A stretch of 64,000 nt of DNA from DASUPK01 sp963724665. GTDB taxonomy: Bacteria; Actinomycetota; Thermoleophilia; Solirubrobacterales; 70-9. The notes beneath the pieces are model-generated. The model saw nothing but the letters and a program-made list of their open reading frames with translations. It had not been told where the DNA came from and did not search any database. Positions 1 through 7,519 of this stretch are shown here, piece after piece. The stretch spans positions 434,001 through 498,000 of the forward strand of contig CAVRVH010000012.1 in assembly GCA_963724665.1 (NCBI GenBank), in the 5' to 3' direction. The position numbers and the translations under genes were made by a program. Numbering within the stretch: the stretch's first letter is position 1; each line of letters begins with the position of its first letter.

Positions 1-182
1 TCGGCTGCGACGGCGTGCTGCTGGCGAGCTCGGTGTCCCGGGCCGAGGACCCGGCCGGGATGGCCGCCGCGATGCGCTCGGCAGTTGAGGCCGGTTGGGC
101 GGCCCGACAGGCCGGCCGCATCCCGCGGCAGCTGCACGCCGAGGCCTCGACGCCGGTCGAGGGAACACCAGACCTCGGTTAG
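1..182 (+). CDS. thiG: Thiazole synthase ThiG, C-terminal end (partial)
   Basis: Only the last 59 codons are inside the window, read from base 3 and stopping at TAG 180-182. The peptide begins GCDGVLLASS and continues with AMRSAVEAG, AGRIPR and a short tail after ASTPVEG. That is the usual ending of ThiG, the TIM-barrel enzyme that builds the thiazole phosphate ring of thiamine from deoxyxylulose phosphate, dehydroglycine and ThiS thiocarboxylate in the cytoplasm. The catalytic lysine and the start lie upstream of the window. The stop overlaps the stop of the convergent gene at 179-775. Recognition rests on this C-terminal pattern alone. Confidence 0.85.
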   Translation, partial: GCDGVLLASSVSRAEDPAGMAAAMRSAVEAGWAARQAGRIPRQLHAEASTPVEGTPDLG

Positions 183-775
183 CGGCGGCGGAGACGGCCG
201 GCGATTTGGTCGACGCCCTCGCCGAACGCACCGAACGTCCACCCCACACCGTGGGCGGCCTTGTTCAGGACGGTGTCGGCGACCGGTGCGGCGACGCGAT
301 CGGGATCGTTGCCGAGCTCGACCGCCGCCTGGCGAACGGCGTCCAGATGCGGCTCGAAGCGCACGGCCCAGTCCTCGCAGAACCCGGCCATGTCGCGATC
401 CTGACGGGCGCGTGCCAGCTCCGCGAGCTGCCTGAGCAGAGTCGTCAGGTGCTCGCCGTCGAGGACCGAGAATCGCGCCACCATTCCGGTGTCGCCGCCG
501 CGGTCTGCGACCCCGGTCCGCAGGTCGGCGAGCCTCGCGCCCACGTTCTGGGCCATCGGACTGCCGTAGAGGCCGTACGCCTCCGTGCGGGGCCGCAGCT
601 CCTCGAGCAGGCGCTTCGCCTCGGCCGCTCCGCGCTCGAGCTTCTCGCCGATCGGCGTGTCCTCCAGCAGGGTCCCGACCCGCGCCCAGCGATGGGTCAG
701 GTGGCGGGCCGACGCATAAAGCTCGCGGTACGCGCGGTGCTCGGCGGGGTGGAGCCGTGTCTTGTCGTCGGACAC
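179..775 (-). CDS. Hypothetical protein, 198 aa, helix-rich
   Basis: I do not recognise the family. The protein starts at GTG 775-773 (MSDDKTRLHP) and is soluble, with no signal peptide or membrane segment. It is rich in Arg, Glu and Ala and looks mostly alpha-helical, with a run of hydrophobic heptads around residues 60-130. A Gly/Val-rich stretch (NKAAHGVGWTFGAFGEG) precedes the basic C-terminus GRLRRR. It converges on thiG with overlapping stop codons and faces away from the radical SAM gene, so it is probably a single-gene unit. Codon use matches its neighbours, which supports it being real. Confidence 0.7.
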   Translation of the reverse strand: MSDDKTRLHPAEHRAYRELYASARHLTHRWARVGTLLEDTPIGEKLERGAAEAKRLLEELRPRTEAYGLYGSPMAQNVGARLADLRTGVADRGGDTGMVARFSVLDGEHLTTLLRQLAELARARQDRDMAGFCEDWAVRFEPHLDAVRQAAVELGNDPDRVAAPVADTVLNKAAHGVGWTFGAFGEGVDQIAGRLRRR

Positions 776-851
776 GGCACTGGAGTCTGACTGAGCCGCT
801 CACGAAACCGATCTCCCCGTCGTTGAGTCTGTGGACGAGCCGATCGGTATG

Positions 852-865
852 CGAACATACGTTCG
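852..865. promoter_or_regulatory. LexA/DinR-type SOS box
   Basis: CGAACATACGTTCG is a 14-base dyad (CGAAC-N4-GTTCG) that matches the Gram-positive SOS box consensus CGAACRNRYGTTYG at every position. It abuts the ATG at 866. A TTGAGT at 823-828 could be a -35 element. LexA bound here would cover the promoter or start region, so the radical SAM gene is probably induced by DNA damage. From memory, the mycobacterial homologue Rv2578c is also a LexA target. Confidence 0.85.
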
Positions 866-2929
866 ATGCGCTGGGACTCACAGAAGATCGACAGAGAGAA
901 GGGAAGGAGCCTGCCGGGGTTGGATGTCGAGCGCGTTCGGACGTTCGACGCCCCGGAGGCCCTCGGCATCAACTTCCATGAGGTGCGCGCCAAGTCCGCC
1001 CTCAACAAGGTGCCGGGCGACTATCTGCCGTTCAACTACACGGTCAACGCTTTTCGGGGTTGCACACATGCGTGCATTTACTGCAGCTCGGGGGATACGC
1101 AAATTCTCTTGGAAAACGGGCGGACCAGAGCACTTCAGGACATCAGAGTTGGTGATGCGATCTACGGAACGAACAAGGGCCCGAGATACCGTCACTACGC
1201 GGTCACCAAAGTCCTGGCCCATTGGAATACCTACAAGGACGCATATCGAATACTCCTTGAGGACGGGACGGAACTGATTGCCAGTGCTGATCACCGTTTC
1301 CTGAGCAGGCGGGGCAACTGGAAACACGTGGTGGGTGACGAGCACGGTCCGCTCCGGCGTCCCCACCTGACACTCAACGACGACCTGATGGGAGTTGGTC
1401 ATTTCGCCCGTGCCCCCGATACCGACGCTCCGATTTATCGGCGGGGATATCTCTGCGGCCTAATCCGGGGTGACGGAAACCTCGCTTCATATGACTACAC
1501 CCCGCCCGGCAGAGGTCCTCAACGGTTGCATCGATTCCGACTCGCTTTGGCTGACTTCGAAGCGTTGCGGCGAGCACAGGAATACCTTCGCGACCTCGAT
1601 GTCGAAACGGATCAGTTCGTCTTTTCCGCGGCTGCCGGGAATCACCGTGAGATGCGCGCGATCCGACATCAAGCTCGGCGGGGCGTCGAGAGGATCCGAG
1701 AGGCAATCGCCTGGCCCCGCGGCACGTTTGACCTTTGGGCCAAGGGCTTCCTGGCGGGCATTTTCGACGCCGAGGGTTGCTACTCGCAGGGGGTATTCCG
1801 GATTTCGAACTGCGATCAAGAGATCATTGATTGGACTACGTGGTCCCTCCGCCTCTTGGGCTTCGACTACGCAGTAGAGCGAAGAGGTACGGCCAACGGA
1901 TTGACAACCGTTCGGATTCGCGGCGGCCTTCGCGAGGTAATGCGCTTCTTCCATCTCACCGATCCGGCGATCACGAGAAAGCGGTCAATCGAAGGAACGG
2001 CACTCAAGAGCGATTCAAAGCTGAATGTGGAGTCGATTGAACCGCTTGGAAAGCGGCAACTCTTCGACATCACCACTGGGACCGGCGATTTCATCGCCAA
2101 CGGCGTCGTCAGCCACAACTGCTTCGCCCGCAACACCCACACCTACTTAGACCTGAACGCCGGCCGCGACTTCGAACGGGAGATCGTGGTCAAGGTCAAC
2201 GTTCCCGAGCTGCTTCGTGCCGAGCTCAACAAGCCGAGCTGGAAGCGGGAGCTTGTCGCCTTCGGGACCAACACGGATCCGTACCAGTGGGCGGAGGGGA
2301 AGTACGAGCTGATGCCGCCGATGATCGAGGCGCTCCGGGAGACGGAGACACCGACGTCGATCCTCACCAAGTCGCCCCTCGTCACGCGCGATCTCGACCT
2401 ATACCTCGAACTGGCGGAAGTCGCGGACGTCTCGGTCAACTTCTCGGTCCCGACCCTCGACGAGAAGATCTGGCGCCAGACCGAGCCGCACACGCCGCAC
2501 CCACGCAAGCGCCTCGAGGCGGTCGCGAAGTTCAACGAGGCGGGGATTCCATCGGGCGTGCTGATCGCCCCGCTGATGCCAGGCATCAACGATTCACCCG
2601 AGCTGGTCGAGGAGATCGTCTCGATCGCCGAGGAAGCGGGGGCAACCTTCGCGAACGGGATCGCACTGCATCTGCGGCCCGGCGTAAAGGAGGTCTTCAT
2701 GTCCTGGCTCTCCGCGGCCCGTCCCGATCTCGTGCCCAAGTACGAGGATCTCTACCAGGACCGCGCCTACGCGCCGAACACCGAGCGCAAGCGGATCGAT
2801 GCGCTGGTCCGCGCACCCAACCTGTCGCACGACCCCCGCTACAGCAGGCGGGCGCGGTTGGAGGCGAGACGGCGAAAGCGAGCGGCGGCCACGGCCGAGC
2901 CGGAGATCGTCCAGACGAAGCTCTTCTGA
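866..2929 (+). CDS. Rv2578c-family radical SAM protein with in-frame intein
   Basis: The 687-residue precursor is an SplB-like radical SAM protein of the Rv2578c family carrying an intein at residues 73-418. After splicing the product is 341 residues. The start MRWD, the N-terminal SALNKVP, the block GTNTDPYQWAEG and the C-terminal end VQTKLF match mycobacterial relatives. The cluster motif CX3CX2C is C66-THA-C70-IY followed by the third Cys, which in the precursor is residue 419. No substrate is known for the family; its resemblance to spore photoproduct lyase and its SOS box suggest a DNA-damage role. ATG 866 has no Shine-Dalgarno sequence and touches the SOS box. A TTG at 920 behind GGAAGGAG (902-909) is the alternative start, but the conserved MRW argues for 866. 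Confidence 0.9.
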   Translation: MRWDSQKIDREKGRSLPGLDVERVRTFDAPEALGINFHEVRAKSALNKVPGDYLPFNYTVNAFRGCTHACIYCSSGDTQILLENGRTRALQDIRVGDAIYGTNKGPRYRHYAVTKVLAHWNTYKDAYRILLEDGTELIASADHRFLSRRGNWKHVVGDEHGPLRRPHLTLNDDLMGVGHFARAPDTDAPIYRRGYLCGLIRGDGNLASYDYTPPGRGPQRLHRFRLALADFEALRRAQEYLRDLDVETDQFVFSAAAGNHREMRAIRHQARRGVERIREAIAWPRGTFDLWAKGFLAGIFDAEGCYSQGVFRISNCDQEIIDWTTWSLRLLGFDYAVERRGTANGLTTVRIRGGLREVMRFFHLTDPAITRKRSIEGTALKSDSKLNVESIEPLGKRQLFDITTGTGDFIANGVVSHNCFARNTHTYLDLNAGRDFEREIVVKVNVPELLRAELNKPSWKRELVAFGTNTDPYQWAEGKYELMPPMIEALRETETPTSILTKSPLVTRDLDLYLELAEVADVSVNFSVPTLDEKIWRQTEPHTPHPRKRLEAVAKFNEAGIPSGVLIAPLMPGINDSPELVEEIVSIAEEAGATFANGIALHLRPGVKEVFMSWLSAARPDLVPKYEDLYQDRAYAPNTERKRIDALVRAPNLSHDPRYSRRARLEARRRKRAAATAEPEIVQTKLF
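1082..2119 (+). mobile_element. Bifunctional intein with LAGLIDADG homing endonuclease
   Basis: The element is 346 residues, from C73 to N418 of the precursor. Block A is CSSGDTQIL, block B is ELIASADHRFL, and the C-terminus is DITTGTGDFIANGVVSHN followed by the +1 cysteine. All splice residues (C1, block-B His, penultimate His, terminal Asn, Cys+1) are present. Two LAGLIDADG-type motifs, LCGLIRGDG (196-204) and LAGIFDAEG (296-304), show an intact homing endonuclease domain. The DNA is visibly AT-richer than the host gene: bases 1201-1260 count 29 of 60 G+C, against 43 of 60 at 2461-2520. This fits horizontal arrival. The insertion lies directly before the third Fe-S cysteine. Confidence 0.93.
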
Positions 2930-2962
2930 GGCTTAACCCCCGCTTTTCCACCGGTTTTCTGG

Positions 2963-2989
2963 TAATTCCCCCAACCAGGTAGGGAATTA
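2963..2989. promoter_or_regulatory. Palindromic operator candidate upstream of sulfate importer
   Basis: TAATTCCC (2963-2970) and GGGAATTA (2982-2989) form a perfect 8-base inverted repeat around an 11-base spacer, 66 bases before the sbp start. AT-rich GGAATT-type arms resemble sites bound by CymR, the Rrf2-family repressor of sulfur genes in Firmicutes. A CymR-like gene lies just beyond the operon at 6891-7346. That it is the cognate regulator is inference. Confidence 0.6.
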
Positions 2990-3054
2990 AGCGGTTTTCG
3001 ATCCACAAAGTCAAGAACTCTGCTACCGTGCCCGCCTTCTTGTCAAGGAACCTA

Positions 3055-4095
3055 ATGAAGAAAGGTCACAAAGCCTCTATGACTCAGGCAAAGAAGAAGC
3101 GTCAGCCGGGACGCCTCATCGCCCGTCTTGGGATCGCCGCCGTCGCCCTTGGAGCGACCGTTGGTGTCGCCGCGTGCGGTTCGAGCGGGAGCTCGCTCAA
3201 CCTGGTGGCGTACTCAACTCCCCAGCAGGTCTACGAGCAGAGCCTCGAGCCTGGCTTCAAGAACACCTCAGACGGCAAGGACGTCGACTTCTCCAACTCG
3301 TTCGGCGCATCGGGCGACCAGAGCCGCGCGGTCGAGTCCGGCCAGCCGGCCGACGTCGTCGAGTTCTCGCTCCAGCCCGACATGCAGCGTCTGGTCGACG
3401 CCGGCATCGTCTCGGCCGACTGGGACAAGAACCAGTACAAGGGGATCGTCACCAACTCGGTCGTGACCCTGATGGTTCGACCGGGCAACCCGAAGCACAT
3501 CACCAGCTTCGACGATCTCGCCAATTCGGACGTCGACGTGATCGACCCGAATCCGGCCACCTCCGGCGGAGCTCGCTGGAACATCATGGCCATCTACGGG
3601 TCGCAGATCGCCGAGGGCAAGACCCCGGCTCAGGCGCAGGACTTCGTCAAGCAGGTCCTGGCCAACACGTCGGTTCAGGACTCGAGTGCCCGTGACTCGC
3701 TGAACACGTTCAGCAGCGGTAAGGGCGATGTGCTGGTGGGCTACGAGAACGATGCCATTCAGGCTCAGAAGGACGGCATCAAGCTCGACTACGTCACGCC
3801 CGACAGCACGATCCTGATCCAGAACCCGATCGCGGTGACCAAGGACGCGCCGTCGGAGGCCCAGAAGTTCGTGGACTTCCTGTACACGGACCAGGGCCAG
3901 CAGGACTTCGCCGATGCGGGCTACCGCCCGGTCGTCAAGTCCGTGGCGGACAAGAACGCGAGCAAGTTCCCGACGCCGTCGGGCCTGTTCACCATCGACA
4001 AGTTCGGTGGCTGGGACAAGGTCGCCGATCCGTTCTTCGGCGACAACGGCTGGGTCATCCAGGCCGAGAAGGACCTCGGCAACCCGACGAGCTAG
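3055..4095 (+). CDS. sbp: Sulfate/thiosulfate ABC transporter substrate-binding lipoprotein
   Basis: This is the extracytoplasmic receptor of the sulfate importer encoded by the next three genes. The 346-residue preprotein has a basic N-terminus, a hydrophobic segment and a lipobox GVAAC with the lipidated cysteine near residue 41. The mature part carries family features of Sbp/CysP proteins: NSFGASGDQSRAV, DVVEFSLQPDMQRL, a central DPNPATSGGARWN segment that contributes to the anion pocket, and a C-terminal FGGWDKVADPFFGDNG. ATG 3055 is chosen for AGGAA five bases upstream. ATG 3079, with AAAGG further away, is possible. The gene leads the sbp-cysT-cysW-cysA operon. Confidence 0.9.
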   Translation: MKKGHKASMTQAKKKRQPGRLIARLGIAAVALGATVGVAACGSSGSSLNLVAYSTPQQVYEQSLEPGFKNTSDGKDVDFSNSFGASGDQSRAVESGQPADVVEFSLQPDMQRLVDAGIVSADWDKNQYKGIVTNSVVTLMVRPGNPKHITSFDDLANSDVDVIDPNPATSGGARWNIMAIYGSQIAEGKTPAQAQDFVKQVLANTSVQDSSARDSLNTFSSGKGDVLVGYENDAIQAQKDGIKLDYVTPDSTILIQNPIAVTKDAPSEAQKFVDFLYTDQGQQDFADAGYRPVVKSVADKNASKFPTPSGLFTIDKFGGWDKVADPFFGDNGWVIQAEKDLGNPTS

Positions 4096-4116
4096 GCAGC
4101 TGGAGCTAACCGCACC

Positions 4117-4956
4117 ATGGCATCAGCCGACACCGCTGTAGCCAGACCGCCGAGGGTGGGCTTCCGTCCCACCCTCGGCGGTGCGGTGCTGATTCGCGGC
4201 GCCGCGATCCTCTGGATCAGCCTGATCGTCCTTCTCCCATTGGCCGCTGTCTTCAGCCGCGGCTTCAGCGACGGGCTCGGCCATTTCTTCGACGCGATCA
4301 CCGACAAGGAGGCAGTCGCCGCCATCAAGCTGACGGTGATCTCCTCGGTGATCGTTGTCGCGATCAACGCGGTGATGGGAACGCTGATCGCGTGGGTGCT
4401 CGTTCGGGACGACTTCCGCGGTAAGCGGCTCCTCAACTCGATCATCGATCTGCCATTCGCTCTGCCGACAATCGTCGCGAGCCTCGTCCTCCTTGCTCTC
4501 TACGGGCCCAACTCCCCGATTGGGATCCATGCCGCCTACACGCGAGTGGCTGTCGTCATGGCGCTGCTCTTCGTGACGCTCCCGTTCGTGATCCGGGCGG
4601 TGCAACCGGTCCTGATGGAGGTCGATCAGGAGATGGAGGAGGCCGCCGCCTCGCTCGGCGCTCCGAACCACCGGATCTTCCGCAGCATCCTGCTTCCCAA
4701 CCTGACGCCGGCGATCGTCGCCGGCTGCGCACTGGCCTTCGCCCGCGCGATCGGCGAGTTCGGCTCGCTGGTGTTGCTGACCGGCAACGTTCCCTTCAAG
4801 ACCCAGGCTGCGTCCGTCTACATCTACGGGCGGGTTCAGACCAGCGACTATTCAGGGGCAGCGGCCGTCTCGGTTCTGCTCCTCACGATCGCCATCGGCG
4901 TCCTGTTCGCCATCAACCTCTTTGTGCGTTGGAGGTCCAGGCATGAGCGCGCTTAG
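4117..4956 (+). CDS. cysT: Sulfate ABC transporter permease CysT
   Basis: This is an inner-membrane permease subunit of the sulfate/thiosulfate importer. The 279-residue protein has about six hydrophobic segments starting near residue 25. It carries the cytoplasmic EAA loop that docks the ATPase, EAAASLGAPNHRIFRS followed by ILLPNLTPAI. The conserved ARAIGEFGS after the loop is typical of CysT/CysW. The start ATG 4117 lies 21 bases behind the sbp stop, with GGAG upstream. The 3' end overlaps cysW by 14 bases, implying translational coupling. It works as a heterodimer with CysW. Confidence 0.93.
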   Translation: MASADTAVARPPRVGFRPTLGGAVLIRGAAILWISLIVLLPLAAVFSRGFSDGLGHFFDAITDKEAVAAIKLTVISSVIVVAINAVMGTLIAWVLVRDDFRGKRLLNSIIDLPFALPTIVASLVLLALYGPNSPIGIHAAYTRVAVVMALLFVTLPFVIRAVQPVLMEVDQEMEEAAASLGAPNHRIFRSILLPNLTPAIVAGCALAFARAIGEFGSLVLLTGNVPFKTQAASVYIYGRVQTSDYSGAAAVSVLLLTIAIGVLFAINLFVRWRSRHERA

Positions 4957-5827
4957 CCGCCCGTCGCGGTGGGGCCTGCGCTCCGTCGCGCTGCTCTATC
5001 TGTCGGCCTTGCTGATCGTGCCGGTGGCGATGATCTTCTACCGCACCTTCGAGCATGGCCTCAGCCAGCCGATTGACGCAATCACCAGCTCGGACGGTCT
5101 CCACGCCTTCTGGCTGACGATCCTCTGCGTCGGCATCGCGGTGCCGCTCAACACCGTCTTCGGGATCCTCACGGCGATCGTCCTGGTCCGCCAGGACTTT
5201 CGCGGCAAGGCGCTGATCAACGCGCTGATCGACGTGCCGTTTGCGATTTCGCCCGTCGTCATCGGCCTTGCCCTCTTCCTCGTCTATGCGCCTCGAAACA
5301 GCTGGTTCGGAGGCTGGTTCATGGATCAGGGCGTCCAGATCATCTTCTCGACGCCCGGAATGGTCCTGGCCACGATCTTCGTCTCGCTGCCATTCGTGGT
5401 GCGCGAGGTGATGCCCGTCCTCCAGGAGATCGGTACGGATCAGGAGGAGGCCGCGAAGACGCTGGGCGCCTCCCCCTGGCAGACCTTCTGGAAGGTGACA
5501 CTGCCGGCCATTCGCTGGGGGGTCACTTACGGCGTGGTCCTGGCGACCGCGCGGGCGCTCGGCGAGTTCGGTGCCGTCAGCATCGTCGCCGGGAACATCA
5601 GCGGGAAGACCCAGACGCTGCCGCTCTTCGTCAAGACGCAGTTCGACCAGATCAACCTCGCCGGCGCGTACGCCGCGGCGATCGTGCTCGCGATCCTCGC
5701 CATGGCGGTCCTGTTCAGCATGAACTTCCTCCAGAAACGGTCGGCACGGAGCGTCGACGCGGACGAGGGGGACCACGAGCTTCCCGGCCCGGGTGTGTTC
5801 GTCCCACAACCTGTGAAGGAGGCCTGA
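4943..5827 (+). CDS. cysW: Sulfate ABC transporter permease CysW
   Basis: This is the second permease subunit of the sulfate importer. The 294-residue protein starts at ATG 4943, seven bases after a strong GGAGG (4931-4935) that lies inside the end of cysT. Reading upstream to TTG 4922 would only add an implausible leader. It has six hydrophobic segments and the EAA loop EEAAKTLGASPWQTFWKV, followed by ARALGEFGAVSIVAG, closely parallel to CysT. The hydrophilic C-terminal tail of about 30 residues is acidic. The stop TGA is directly followed by the ATG of cysA. Confidence 0.93.
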   Translation: MSALSRPSRWGLRSVALLYLSALLIVPVAMIFYRTFEHGLSQPIDAITSSDGLHAFWLTILCVGIAVPLNTVFGILTAIVLVRQDFRGKALINALIDVPFAISPVVIGLALFLVYAPRNSWFGGWFMDQGVQIIFSTPGMVLATIFVSLPFVVREVMPVLQEIGTDQEEAAKTLGASPWQTFWKVTLPAIRWGVTYGVVLATARALGEFGAVSIVAGNISGKTQTLPLFVKTQFDQINLAGAYAAAIVLAILAMAVLFSMNFLQKRSARSVDADEGDHELPGPGVFVPQPVKEA

Positions 5828-6826
5828 ATGGCCATCTCTGTCAAGAACGTGACCAAGCGATTCGGAGACTTCGTCGCTCTCGACGACGTCTCCATCGACG
5901 TGCCAGATAGAGGCCTGACGGCTCTCCTGGGCCCCAGCGGCAGCGGCAAGTCGACGCTGCTGCGGGTGATCGCCGGCCTGGAGCAGCCCGATGAGGGGCA
6001 GGTGCTGATCTCCGGCCAGGACAACACCGAGACGCGTGTGCAGGACCGTAATGTCGGCTTCGTCTTCCAGCACTACGCCGCCTTCAAGCACATGACGGTG
6101 TACGACAACATCGCCTTCGGTCTGAAGATCAAGGGCGAGGGGAGCGGGACGATCCGAGAGCGGGTCAAGAAGCTGATCGACCTGGTGCACCTCACGGGGT
6201 TCGAGAAGCGCTTCCCGAACCAGCTCTCGGGCGGGCAGCGACAGCGGATGGCGCTGGCCAGGGCGCTGGCGGTTGAGCCGCGCGTGCTGCTGCTCGACGA
6301 GCCGTTCGGCGCCCTTGACGCCAAGGTGCGTGAGGAGCTGCGCACCTGGCTGCGTCGCCTCCACGACGACGTGCACGTGACGACCATCTTCGTCACCCAC
6401 GACCAGGAGGAGGCGATGGACGTGGCGGAGCAGATCATCGTCATGAACGACGGGAAGGTCGAGCAGTCCGGCAACCCGCGTGAGCTGTACGAGGATCCAG
6501 CCTCCGAGTTCGTGATGAGCTTCGTCGGCCCGGCACACCGCCTCGGCGAGGCGTGGGTGCGCCCGCACGACGTCGACATCCGTCACGAGCCGAACGGCCA
6601 AACGATCGAGGCGATGGTGGAGCGGATCGTTCACCTCGGCTTCGAGGTGAGGGTGGAGCTGACGCTGACCGACGGCGACCAGTTCTCCGTCCAGCTGACC
6701 CGCGACGAGGTCGATCAGCTCGAGCTCACGGAGGGGCAGATCGTCTTCGTGCGCCCGCGCTCGACTCGCGTGTTCGGACCGGATGGCGCGGGGGCCAAGG
6801 TGACCACCAAGCCGGAGGTGGCGTAG
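5828..6826 (+). CDS. cysA: Sulfate ABC transporter ATP-binding protein CysA
   Basis: This is the ATPase that powers sulfate import from the cytoplasmic face of CysT/CysW. The 332-residue protein has Walker A GPSGSGKST, a Q-loop FVFQHYAAF, the signature LSGGQRQRMALARAL, Walker B LLLDEPFGALD and the H-loop FVTHDQEEAMD. Residues from about 240 on form a TOBE-like regulatory domain (AWVRPHDVDI). It starts on the base after the cysW stop with GAAGGAGG just upstream. It ends the operon; a 64-base gap separates it from the oppositely oriented Rrf2 gene. Confidence 0.95.
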   Translation: MAISVKNVTKRFGDFVALDDVSIDVPDRGLTALLGPSGSGKSTLLRVIAGLEQPDEGQVLISGQDNTETRVQDRNVGFVFQHYAAFKHMTVYDNIAFGLKIKGEGSGTIRERVKKLIDLVHLTGFEKRFPNQLSGGQRQRMALARALAVEPRVLLLDEPFGALDAKVREELRTWLRRLHDDVHVTTIFVTHDQEEAMDVAEQIIVMNDGKVEQSGNPRELYEDPASEFVMSFVGPAHRLGEAWVRPHDVDIRHEPNGQTIEAMVERIVHLGFEVRVELTLTDGDQFSVQLTRDEVDQLELTEGQIVFVRPRSTRVFGPDGAGAKVTTKPEVA

Positions 6827-6890
6827 TCAGGTTCCGCTGGGCTGATCGAGTCGGCGAGCCGCCGCCGGGTCGCGTCGCCGAGGACGACGG

Positions 6891-7346
6891 CTAACGCTGA
6901 CTCCAGGCTTCCGCCGGCTCGCTCAGCTCACGGACCTCCGAGGGCAGCTTGCCGCCGACCACGTCGGCGAGGCTGGTGTCCTCCATCACCTCGCGGATGT
7001 TGGCGCGCAATGCGATCCAGACCTTCTGCAGCGGCTCGGCCTCGCCTTTGTACTTGAGGGATTCGGGGCCCTGGCCGCGCACTGTGGCGAGCGGGCCCTC
7101 GACCGCGCGGACGATGTCGGCGAGGGTGACGTCGCCGGCGTCCTTGGCGAGCCAGTAGCCGCCCTGTGCCCCGCGACGGCTGGCGACGATTCCGGTGTGT
7201 TTGAGCTCGCCGAGGATGTTCTCGAGGAACTTGAGCGGAATGTCCTGAGCGTCGGCGATCGCCTCGCCCTTGATGGGCTCGCCGCCGGCGGCCGCGAGCT
7301 CGAGCCCTGCGCGCACGGCGTAATCAACCTTGGCCGAGATCCTCAT
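6891..7346 (-). CDS. Rrf2-family transcriptional regulator, CymR-like
   Basis: The 151-residue protein begins MRISAKVDYAVRAGLELA, the typical Rrf2 opening. A winged helix-turn-helix follows (GEAIADAQDIPLKFLENIL and SRRGAQGGYWLAKD), then a dimerising helix. It contains no cysteine at all, so it cannot bind an Fe-S cluster as IscR, NsrR or RsrR do. Cysteine-free Rrf2 proteins include CymR, the sulfur and cysteine regulator that senses metabolite through cysteine synthase. The gene converges on the sulfate operon, and a GGAATT palindrome sits in that operon's promoter. Control of sulfate uptake is therefore likely, but inferred. Confidence 0.88.
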   Translation of the reverse strand: MRISAKVDYAVRAGLELAAAGGEPIKGEAIADAQDIPLKFLENILGELKHTGIVASRRGAQGGYWLAKDAGDVTLADIVRAVEGPLATVRGQGPESLKYKGEAEPLQKVWIALRANIREVMEDTSLADVVGGKLPSEVRELSEPAEAWSQR

Positions 7347-7393
7347 CCCATGGGGACTCTAGTCGCCATCGAAGCGACGCCTAGACTTGCGCG

Positions 7394-7466
7394 GCCCCCT
7401 TACGTCAACAGGCTAGACAGCAAGACTTTTAATCTTGCAGACCGGGTTCGAGTCCCGGAGGGGGCA
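7394..7466 (+). tRNA. tRNA-Lys (anticodon TTT)
   Basis: The acceptor arms GCCCCCT (7394-7400) and AGGGGGC (7459-7465) pair fully. The anticodon stem is CAAGA/TCTTG around loop CTTTTAA, giving anticodon TTT. The T arm is CCGGG-TTCGAGT-CCCGG. The D stem is weaker, with a C-A mismatch in its first pair. The discriminator is A7466 and no CCA is encoded. An HNH nuclease gene follows 54 bases downstream. Confidence 0.9.
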
Positions 7467-7519
7467 TTTCTTTCACGCTTTGCAGGCATTTCGTCTCTCC
7501 GGCACGGCAGCATGGGTAC

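Noticed and set aside
4913..6634. 573-codon open frame on the minus strand opposite cysW and cysA
   Set aside because: Antisense shadow of two well-supported transporter genes; His/Arg/Asp-rich with no motif.
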